A DNA stretch of 5,211 bases, taken from Actinomycetes bacterium (GTDB lineage: Bacteria > Actinomycetota > Acidimicrobiia > Acidimicrobiales > Palsa-688). A program made the translations under genes and the position numbers. The stretch lies in assembly GCA_021827285.1 (NCBI GenBank), contig JAKAWM010000228.1, forward strand, positions 1 to 5,211, read 5' to 3'. Of this stretch, positions 1-5,211 are shown in pieces. The stretch's first letter is position 1, and each line of letters starts with the position of its first letter. Below the pieces are notes generated by a model, which saw only the letters and a program-made list of their open reading frames with translations, had not been told where the DNA came from and made no database searches.

Positions 1-457
1 CACGGTAATCGGCTTTTACCAGCTGAAACACGAAGCCATTTACGCCAACCCCGACTCGCTCGACGAAGCCGTGCTGGCGGCGGCCATGATCGGGGCGTGC
101 GCTGGCTTCTTGTGGTGGAATGCTGCGCCGGCACGGATCTTCATGGGTGATACGGGGTCGCTCGGCATAGGGGCGGGAGTGGCGGTGCTCGCACTACTGG
201 AGAACGTTGACCTCCTCCTTCCTCTCATTGGTGGCCTGTACGTGCTGGAGACCCTTTCGGTGATCGCTCAGGTGGCCAGCTTCAGGCTGTTCGGCCGGCG
301 GGTTTTCAAGATGGCACCCGTGCACCACCACTTCGAGCTGATCGGATGGCCAGAAACCACTGTCATAGTGCGTTTTTGGATCCTGGCCGGCCTCTTCACG
401 GCCCTGTCTTTGGGGGTCTTCTACGCGGACTTCTTGGCTCATGGGGGCAACGGATGA
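1..457 (+). CDS. mraY: MraY, phospho-MurNAc-pentapeptide transferase (3' part)
   Basis: This is the C-terminal 151 residues of the membrane enzyme that transfers phospho-MurNAc-pentapeptide from UDP to undecaprenyl phosphate, making lipid I at the inner face of the cytoplasmic membrane. The reading frame is open from base 2, so the gene begins left of the window. The FMGDTGSL motif is at partial residues 48-55; its Asp (residue 50) is the Mg-linked active-site Asp of the family. The MAPVHHHFE signature, with His108-110, is the conserved cytoplasmic loop that follows. Hydrophobic segments lie around residues 28-42, 55-95 and 118-142. The upstream Asp-Asp catalytic motif is outside the window. 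The stop TGA (455-457) overlaps the murD start. The C-terminus ends normally after the last membrane segment. Identification is secure; only the left boundary is missing. Confidence 0.97.
   Translation, partial: TVIGFYQLKHEAIYANPDSLDEAVLAAAMIGACAGFLWWNAAPARIFMGDTGSLGIGAGVAVLALLENVDLLLPLIGGLYVLETLSVIAQVASFRLFGRRVFKMAPVHHHFELIGWPETTVIVRFWILAGLFTALSLGVFYADFLAHGGNG
443..447 (+). promoter_or_regulatory. Ribosome-binding site of murD
   Basis: A GGGGG run inside the last codons of mraY lies 6 nt before ATG 454 and 9 nt before ATG 457. Both spacings are workable, so the site fits either of the two tandem ATG codons. It is a G-rich match rather than a canonical AGGAGG, which fits a coupled start. Confidence 0.5.
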
Positions 458-1941
458 TGTCGGCGCTGGTTATCGGCTACGGGCGAAGCGGGCGGGCGGC
501 CGCCGCCTTCCTGGCCGGCCGCGGCTACCGCGTGGTGGTCCTGGAGGACCACCCCAGCGCGGACCTGGGCGCCGCCTTGGAGGCCGCGGGGTTGGTGGCC
601 GAGCTGTCACCTGGGGCCGAGCGAGCCGCGGCGCTGGCCCGCCAAGCCGACCTTGTGGTGCCGAGCCCTGGCGTGCCGGTCAGCCACCCGGCTCTGGTCT
701 CTGCGGTCCGTCTGGGCAAAGACACCCGCAGCGAGATCGAGCTGGCTTGGGAGGCCCTGACAGCCCTGCGCGCCCAAGCAAGCCTCCCGACCAGGGCCGC
801 TGGTCCCCACGCGGCGGGGGCCGGTGGCGCGGGCGGATGGCCTCGCTTGGTGGCTGTCACCGGGACCAACGGCAAGACCACGGTCACCAAGCTGGTCACC
901 GCCATGCTCATTGGTTCGGGCCGCTCGGCCGTGGCCGCAGGCAACGTGGGATTGCCCCTCCTGGAGGCCGTACAAGCCCTGAGCCCTAGCTGCGAGGCGA
1001 CCGTTGTCGCGGAGGTGTCGTCGTTCCAGTTGCATTTCACCAGGAACTTCCACCCGGATGTGAGCTGCTGGCTGAACCTGGCGCCCGACCACCTGGACTG
1101 GCACCCTGACCTGGGTCATTACGAAGCCGCCAAGGCTAGGGTGTGGGCCAACCAAACCGATGGCGACGTGGCCGTGTACAACGCGGACGACCCTGCCGTC
1201 CAGCGGCGGGCCGGGGGGTTGGCACCGGGGGTGGCGAGGGTCAGCTTCGGGGCTGGGCCGGCCGTCTGGCAGGTCAGCCCGGACGGCATCACGGGCCCTG
1301 GTGGTGTTGCCATCCAGGCCGGCGAACTGCCCAGGGCTTTGCCTCATGACCTCGCCAATACGGCTGCCGCCATGGCCGTGGCGCTGGCCAGCGGGGCCAC
1401 GGCGGGGGGATGCCTGGACGCGGCAAGACGGACGCCGCCGCCGCCCCACCGGGTCGAACACATAGCCGAAGCGGGTGGAGTCTCCTGGTACGACGACTCG
1501 AAGGCCACCAGCCCCGCCGCGGTGCGGGCCGGGGTGGCCAGTTTCAGCTCGGTGGTACTGGTGGCGGGTGGCCGGAACAAAGGGCTCGACCTCACCCCGC
1601 TAGCCGCCTTGGTACCCCCGGTGCGGGCGGTGGTCGCCATCGGGGAGGCGGCTGCTGAAGTGGCTCAGGTCTTTGCCGGCCGGGCCCCGGTGGTGCAAGC
1701 GGCCTCCATGACGGCGGCGGTAGATCTTGCTGCTGAGCTCTCCCGGCCCGGGGACGCCGTGGTCTTGTCGCCCGGCTGTGCCAGTTTTGACTGGTACCCC
1801 TCCTACCAGGAACGAGGCAGTGATTTCGCCGCCCTGGTGCGGGCCAAGCTTGGCCTTTTACCAGCGGCTAAGGGTCATATGGGCGGGGCACCGGCAGGGG
1901 CGGGCGCAGCACCAACCGGGGGCCAGGGTTGGGCAAGTTGA
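454..1941 (+). CDS. murD: MurD, UDP-MurNAc-L-alanine:D-glutamate ligase
   Basis: This cytoplasmic ATP-dependent Mur ligase adds D-Glu to UDP-MurNAc-L-Ala. The product is 495 residues. An N-terminal Rossmann-like domain starts with GYGRSGRAA near residue 9. The central ATPase domain has the P-loop GTNGKTT at 137-143 (Lys141), EVSSFQL at 187-193, and NLAPDHLDWH at 208-217, with metal-binding His213. Lys227 in YEAAKARVW matches the carbamylated Lys198 of E. coli MurD. The C-terminal domain has HRVEH, DDSKAT (Lys350), AGGRNKG and LSPGCASFD (Ser444). The protein is about 50 residues longer than E. coli MurD: a Gly/Ala/Pro-rich linker sits before the P-loop (about 107-129) and a Gly/Ala-rich tail follows residue 470. 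Translation probably starts at ATG 454, overlapping the mraY stop as ATGA; ATG 457 is equally possible and would remove one Met. The frame is open further upstream, but that part lies inside mraY and precedes the Rossmann fold. Confidence 0.97.
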   Translation: MMSALVIGYGRSGRAAAAFLAGRGYRVVVLEDHPSADLGAALEAAGLVAELSPGAERAAALARQADLVVPSPGVPVSHPALVSAVRLGKDTRSEIELAWEALTALRAQASLPTRAAGPHAAGAGGAGGWPRLVAVTGTNGKTTVTKLVTAMLIGSGRSAVAAGNVGLPLLEAVQALSPSCEATVVAEVSSFQLHFTRNFHPDVSCWLNLAPDHLDWHPDLGHYEAAKARVWANQTDGDVAVYNADDPAVQRRAGGLAPGVARVSFGAGPAVWQVSPDGITGPGGVAIQAGELPRALPHDLANTAAAMAVALASGATAGGCLDAARRTPPPPHRVEHIAEAGGVSWYDDSKATSPAAVRAGVASFSSVVLVAGGRNKGLDLTPLAALVPPVRAVVAIGEAAAEVAQVFAGRAPVVQAASMTAAVDLAAELSRPGDAVVLSPGCASFDWYPSYQERGSDFAALVRAKLGLLPAAKGHMGGAPAGAGAAPTGGQGWAS

Positions 1942-1947
1942 AGGAGG
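1941..1947 (+). promoter_or_regulatory. Strong ribosome-binding site of ftsW
   Basis: AAGGAGG is a near-perfect Shine-Dalgarno sequence; its first base is also the last base of the murD stop TGA. It sits 7 nt before GTG 1955. The other in-frame GTG codons, at 1949 and 1964, would have spacings of 1 and 16 nt, so this site selects 1955. It is the best ribosome-binding site in the window and serves the only junction without a gene overlap. Confidence 0.85.
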
Positions 1948-1954
1948 CGTGCAA

Positions 1955-3082
1955 GTGTCAACTGTGACAGCCACCGTCCCGGCACGGCGGGGCCCGTCTA
2001 GCTACCTGGTGCTGCTGGCCGTGGTCACCGTACTGTGCCTGACCGGCCTGGTGATGGTCCTTTCGGCCTCGTCGGTCACCAGCCTGCGCAATTTCGACCA
2101 ACCTTGGTATTACTTCGAGCATGAGCTGATGTGGTTGGTCGGTGGGGTGGCTGCCTTCTTCGTTGCCCGCGGGCTAAACACGGCGCTACTCCAATGGCTG
2201 GCCCGGCCGCTACTGGTGGTTACCGTCCTTTCCCTAGTGGCTGTCCTGGCAGTCGGCCGTAGCGCCGGCGGGGCGTCTCGCTGGCTGGGGGCGGGACCGG
2301 TCACAGTCCAGCCTTCCGAGCTGGCCAAGCTGGCTCTGGTCCTGTTCGGGGCGGACGTGCTGGCCCGGCGCGAAGGCCAGAGCAACTGGTTGTACCGGGC
2401 CTTCCCCGTCCTCCTGGCCGCTGGCGGCATGGGCCTGCTGGTGTTCGGGCAACCGGACATGGGCACCGCCATGATCATCTGTTTCATCGGCGCGGCCATG
2501 CTCTTTGCCGCTGGCATACCGGTGCGGCTGCTGCTGGCGCTGGGCTTGAGCGGCGGCGTAGTGGCTTACGGGCTGGCCAACTTGGCCAGCTATCGGACGG
2601 CTCGGCTGGCTTCGTTCCTGAACCCCTTCGCTCATCCCACCACTTCGGGTTACCAGGCTGTCCAGGGGCTCATCGCCCTGGGGGGCGGCCACTGGTTCGG
2701 TACCGGGGTCGGGCAAAGCGTAGCCAGCTGGGGGTACCTTCCCAACCAGTACACGGACTTCATTTTCGCCGTCATCGGCCAAGAAACTGGCTTTGCCGGG
2801 AGCCTGGTCCTGTTGAGCCTGTTCGCCACCTTGGGGGTCGTAGGGACGAGGGCGGCTGGCCAGGCGGCCAACTCGTTCGAGTCGCTGATGGCGGCGGGCG
2901 TGACCGCGTGGCTCGTAGGCCAGGCCATTGTCAACGTCGGTGCCGTAGCGGGAGCACTCCCTGTCACCGGCGTACCCCTGCCGTTTGTCTCCTACGGGGG
3001 CTCCTCGCTGGTCGTAGTCCTTTTCGCGGCCGGGCTCCTGGCCAAAGTGGCCCGAGGCGCAGAGGCCGGGAGCAAGCCGTGA
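1955..3082 (+). CDS. ftsW: FtsW, SEDS-family septal peptidoglycan glycosyltransferase
   Basis: FtsW is the polytopic membrane polymerase that builds septal glycan strands from lipid II with a class B PBP (FtsI). The product is 375 residues, compact for an actinobacterial FtsW, with a short 16-residue cytoplasmic N-terminus. Hydrophobic segments start near residues 17, 57, 82, 123, 149 and 173 and continue to the C-terminus, fitting the usual ten-helix fold. Family motifs are RWLG at 109-112, QPSELAK ending at Lys125, QPDMGT at 166-171, the GYQ-to-GGG periplasmic loop after 232, PNQYTDFIFAVIG (Asp268) and PFVSYGGSS from 343. Position alone (between murD and murG) supports FtsW rather than RodA. 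One oddity is important: the loop reads NPFAHPTTSGYQ, with His227 where most SEDS polymerases have the essential Asp of the DP motif. Also, Gln276 replaces the usual first Glu of GEE. GTG 1955 was chosen from the Shine-Dalgarno spacing. Family assignment is firm; polymerase activity is inferred. Confidence 0.95.
   Translation: MSTVTATVPARRGPSSYLVLLAVVTVLCLTGLVMVLSASSVTSLRNFDQPWYYFEHELMWLVGGVAAFFVARGLNTALLQWLARPLLVVTVLSLVAVLAVGRSAGGASRWLGAGPVTVQPSELAKLALVLFGADVLARREGQSNWLYRAFPVLLAAGGMGLLVFGQPDMGTAMIICFIGAAMLFAAGIPVRLLLALGLSGGVVAYGLANLASYRTARLASFLNPFAHPTTSGYQAVQGLIALGGGHWFGTGVGQSVASWGYLPNQYTDFIFAVIGQETGFAGSLVLLSLFATLGVVGTRAAGQAANSFESLMAAGVTAWLVGQAIVNVGAVAGALPVTGVPLPFVSYGGSSLVVVLFAAGLLAKVARGAEAGSKP
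3068..3072 (+). promoter_or_regulatory. Ribosome-binding site of murG
   Basis: GGGAG within the final codons of ftsW lies 6 nt before GTG 3079. It supports the GTGA overlap start. No other in-frame ATG, GTG or TTG occurs between 3079 and the GGGTGGH motif, so the start must be this codon or lie further upstream inside ftsW. Confidence 0.6.
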
Positions 3083-4248
3083 AAGGGCCAGGAGGAGCGA
3101 CGTGGGCGGTCATAGCCGGCGGCGGCACCGGTGGCCACCTGTACCCCGGGATTGCCGTGGCCGAGGTGCTGGTGGCCAGGGGACATGACCGGGGGTCGCT
3201 GCGCTTCGTGGGGGCACGGCGCGGGCTCGAGGGACGGGTGGGTGCCCTGGCCGGGGTGCCGTTCACCCTGCTGCCCGGACGAGGCTTTGTGAGGCAAGTC
3301 TCCCTGCGGGGCCTCTTACGCAACTTCCAGGCGGCGGCCGAGCTGTCTCTTGGTGTGGCCACGGCCGTGGCCCGCTTCTACCGCTGGCGCCCCGCCGTTG
3401 TGATCTCTACCGGGGGTTATGCCAGCGTGCCGTGCCTGGTGGCTGCCGCGGCCTGGAGAGTGCCGGTCGTGGCGGTCAGCCTGGACGCCGTGCCCGGGGT
3501 AGCCGACCGGCTAGCGGCCCGGCGGGCCTGTGCCTGCGCGGTCGCCGGCACCGGGAGCCTCCTCCCCAGAGCGGTCGTCACGGGGGTCCCGGTGAGGCCG
3601 GAGATGTCGGCGGTGGACCGTAGCCCACCGAGGCGCCGCCAGGCGCGGGAGCGGTTGGGTATCCCGGTGGCAGCCAAGGTGGTCCTGGTGTCCGGGGGGT
3701 CCCTGGGGGCTCGGAGGGTCAACCTGGCCACACTGGATCTCGTCTCGCGCTGGGCTAAACGGGCTGATGTCGCGGTGCGCCACGTGGTGGGTGCCCGGGA
3801 CTGGGAAGAGATGCGGGCCAGCGCTCCGCGGACAGAAGGTCTGACCTACCAGCCCGTCCGCTACGAAGAGGACATGGCCACGGCCTATAGCGCCGCCGAT
3901 GTGGCTGTTCAGCGCGCCGGGGCGAGCACCGTGGCCGAACTGGCGTTGGCGGGGGTACCGGCCGTGCTGGTGCCCCTCCCGGGGGCTCCGGGCAATCATC
4001 AGGCCGCAAACGCGGACGCGCTTTGCCGTGCCGGCGGTGCGGTGGTTGTGCCTGATGCCGAGCTCGACGGCGAGCGGCTATCCAAGGAGTTGGAAGCCTT
4101 GCTGGGGGACGGTGAGCGCTTGGCCCGCATGGGTGCGGCCAGCCGGCGGCTGGCACGGCCGGAGGCCGCGGGCGAAATTGCCGGTCTGGTGGAGTCCTGC
4201 GCCACCAAGGCCTGGTCCCGGGGGAAAGAGGGCACATTTGCCGGCTAA
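3079..4248 (+). CDS. murG: MurG, UDP-GlcNAc:lipid I N-acetylglucosaminyltransferase
   Basis: MurG is a GT28-family (GT-B fold) enzyme at the inner membrane face that transfers GlcNAc from UDP-GlcNAc to lipid I, making lipid II, the substrate used by FtsW. The product is 389 residues, slightly above the roughly 355 of E. coli MurG. The N-terminal glycine loop GGGTGGHLYPG spans 14-24, with His20 matching the conserved His. TGGYAS holds Tyr114, and VTGVPVRPEM is the GNPVR-like hinge. The C-terminal donor domain has SGGSLGARRVN, the acidic GASTVAELALAG region (Glu287, matching E. coli Glu269) and GNHQAANA (Gln308). The usual HEQN motif is replaced by VSLD at 133-136, followed by a normal AVPG stretch. 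The start GTG 3079 shares GTGA with the ftsW stop. The 3' end overlaps the probable murC start. Identification is firm despite the motif change. Confidence 0.96.
   Translation: MKGPGGATWAVIAGGGTGGHLYPGIAVAEVLVARGHDRGSLRFVGARRGLEGRVGALAGVPFTLLPGRGFVRQVSLRGLLRNFQAAAELSLGVATAVARFYRWRPAVVISTGGYASVPCLVAAAAWRVPVVAVSLDAVPGVADRLAARRACACAVAGTGSLLPRAVVTGVPVRPEMSAVDRSPPRRRQARERLGIPVAAKVVLVSGGSLGARRVNLATLDLVSRWAKRADVAVRHVVGARDWEEMRASAPRTEGLTYQPVRYEEDMATAYSAADVAVQRAGASTVAELALAGVPAVLVPLPGAPGNHQAANADALCRAGGAVVVPDAELDGERLSKELEALLGDGERLARMGAASRRLARPEAAGEIAGLVESCATKAWSRGKEGTFAG
4227..4232 (+). promoter_or_regulatory. Probable ribosome-binding site of murC
   Basis: AGAGGG near the end of murG lies 5 nt before TTG 4238. 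It is a better match to the anti-Shine-Dalgarno than anything ahead of the alternative TTG 4286, where only GGCGGG (4273-4278) is seen 7 nt upstream. It therefore favours the longer murC product. Confidence 0.5.
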
Positions 4249-5211
4249 GCCTCTTACGCTGCGTACCGGCTCGGCGGGCACGGACTTGACCAGTGAGCCC
4301 AAGTGGTTCCACATCGTCGGCGTGGGCGGGGCGGGCATGAGCGGTATAGCCCGCCTGCTGGTGGGTATGGGCCATAAGGTGTCCGGCAGCGATGCCCGTA
4401 GCGGGGCCACCCTGGAGCAGCTGGCCAAGCTGGGGGTGCGCACCTTCGTCGGCCACAATGCCGCCAATATCGAAGGAGCGCAGGTGGTCGCCCACTCGAG
4501 CGCCATCGGCGTGGACAACGTCGAACTGGTCGAGGCCCGGGCCCGGGGCGTCCCCGTGCTTCGCCGTGGCCAGCTGCTGGCGGCCGTGTGCGCCACCCGC
4601 CGGTCCCTGGCGGTGAGCGGCACGCATGGCAAGACGACCACCACCGCCATGCTGAGCGGTGTCCTGACTGCCGCCGGGATGCACCCCTCCTGGCTGGTGG
4701 GCGGCGACCCCGTGGGCGGGATGCCTAGTGCCCAGTGGGGCGATGGAGAGTGGTTGGTGGTGGAAGCGGACGAGTCTGACGGGACGTTCTTACAGCTGGG
4801 CGCCTACGGCGTGGTCGTCACCAGCGTGGAGCCCGACCACTTGGACCACTTCGGCACCGTCAGCGAGCTGGAAGCGGCCTTCGGCCAGTTCGTGGCCGCG
4901 GCCAGAGGCCCTCGAGCCGTGTGCGTGGACGACCCGGGCGCGGCCGCCCTGGTGCGAGTGCCGGGAGGCGCGGTCACCTACGGGATCTCGGCTCGGGCTA
5001 CCTATCGGGCGGAGAGGGTGGTACTAAGCGGCGACGGCGCCAGCTTCTGTGCCCAGGCGAGGGGCAAGGATATGGGCTGTTTCGAGCTGGCTGTCCCCGG
5101 GCTCCACAACGTGCGTAACGCTCTGGGCGCCCTGGCCCTGGCCATGGAGGTGGGTGCCAGCCCGGAGGCGGCCCGCCAGGCCCTGGCCGGCTATAGCGGG
5201 GTGGCCCGCCG
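4238..5211 (+). CDS. murC: MurC, UDP-MurNAc:L-alanine ligase (5' part)
   Basis: MurC is the first Mur ligase; it uses ATP to join L-Ala to UDP-MurNAc in the cytoplasm. The window holds 324 full codons and ends inside the second Arg of GVARR, just before the Phe/Met that normally follows. The missing part is most of the C-terminal ligase domain. The N-terminal UDP-binding motif GVGGAGMSG is at 28-36, in the MurC form. The ATP P-loop GTHGKTT is at 128-134 (Lys132). EADESD at 176-181 and VEPDHLDHFG, with metal-site His201, complete the central domain; HNVRNALGA begins the link to the C-terminal domain. The position usually Asn in VTNxExDH is Ser196 here. TTG 4238 overlaps murG by 11 nt and has the better ribosome-binding site. 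TTG 4286 would give an N-terminus of MTSEPKWFHIVG, nearer the usual length, and remains a real alternative. No in-frame ATG or GTG precedes the fold. Function is secure; the start is not. Confidence 0.95.
   Translation, partial: MPAKPLTLRTGSAGTDLTSEPKWFHIVGVGGAGMSGIARLLVGMGHKVSGSDARSGATLEQLAKLGVRTFVGHNAANIEGAQVVAHSSAIGVDNVELVEARARGVPVLRRGQLLAAVCATRRSLAVSGTHGKTTTTAMLSGVLTAAGMHPSWLVGGDPVGGMPSAQWGDGEWLVVEADESDGTFLQLGAYGVVVTSVEPDHLDHFGTVSELEAAFGQFVAAARGPRAVCVDDPGAAALVRVPGGAVTYGISARATYRAERVVLSGDGASFCAQARGKDMGCFELAVPGLHNVRNALGALALAMEVGASPEAARQALAGYSGVAR

Noticed and set aside
346..453. Upstream extension of the murD frame inside mraY
   Set aside because: The added 36 residues resemble no MurD N-terminus, while ATG 454/457 directly precedes the Rossmann motif and gives the classic ATGA overlap.
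505..531. GC-rich near-palindrome around GGCCGGCCGCGGC
   Set aside because: It lies in the coding region for the MurD Rossmann domain and is explained by Ala/Gly/Arg codons in high-GC DNA; there is no U-tract or other sign of a terminator or operator.
607..1461. Long open frame on the minus strand across murD (284 codons)
   Set aside because: It runs antisense to conserved MurD motifs, its translation is Arg/Gly/Pro-rich with no recognisable domain, and such frames are expected in DNA with G/C-rich third positions.
1727..1954. Upstream extension of the ftsW frame inside murD
   Set aside because: The extra residues lack membrane character and lie wholly within murD; the AAGGAGG at 1941-1947 with 7-nt spacing fixes the start at 1955.
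3091..3104. GGAGGAG followed by GTG at 3102, resembling a second start for murG
   Set aside because: GTG 3102 is out of frame with murG and the frame it opens has no conserved content. The GGAGGAG simply encodes the start of a Gly-Gly-Ala stretch.
3755..4684. Long open frame on the minus strand across murG and murC (309 codons)
   Set aside because: It spans the junction of two well-conserved genes, has a compositionally biased translation with no motif, and has no credible ribosome-binding site that I can see.

Overview
The window is a single-direction stretch of the dcw (division and cell wall) cluster, with all genes on the + strand: the 3' end of mraY, then complete murD, ftsW and murG, then the first two thirds of murC. 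Every base belongs to one of these genes except the 13-nt ribosome-binding gap between murD and ftsW. Three of the four gene junctions overlap. I see no RNA gene, mobile element, CRISPR array, promoter or terminator, and no gene on the minus strand.

The DNA is strongly G+C-rich, with G/C at most third codon positions and several GTG or TTG starts. The order mraY-murD-ftsW-murG-murC is the usual bacterial order and is shared by Actinomycetota. The MraY C-terminus and the compact FtsW and MurG recall Actinomycetota, possibly class Acidimicrobiia. That placement is inference from remembered family sequences, not a search result.

Layout: mraY 3' part (1-457), murD (454-1941, sharing ATGA with mraY), ftsW (GTG start at 1955, behind a near-perfect AAGGAGG), murG (GTG start at 3079, sharing GTGA with ftsW), and murC (probable TTG start at 4238, overlapping murG by 11 nt, running off the right edge).

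The products form consecutive or partner steps of peptidoglycan synthesis. MurC adds L-Ala and MurD adds D-Glu to UDP-MurNAc in the cytoplasm. MraY moves the finished MurNAc-pentapeptide to undecaprenyl phosphate, giving lipid I. MurG adds GlcNAc, giving lipid II. FtsW is the division-specific SEDS glycosyltransferase that polymerises lipid II with a partner class B PBP. The overlaps suggest one transcript with translational coupling.

This is an ordinary core region and I do not see a previously undescribed system. The observation most worth checking is that FtsW carries His227 where SEDS polymerases normally have the essential periplasmic Asp, with no acidic residue anywhere between Asp168 and Asp268. 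A second is that MurG has V-S-L-D in place of the usual H-E-Q-N acceptor/donor-site motif.
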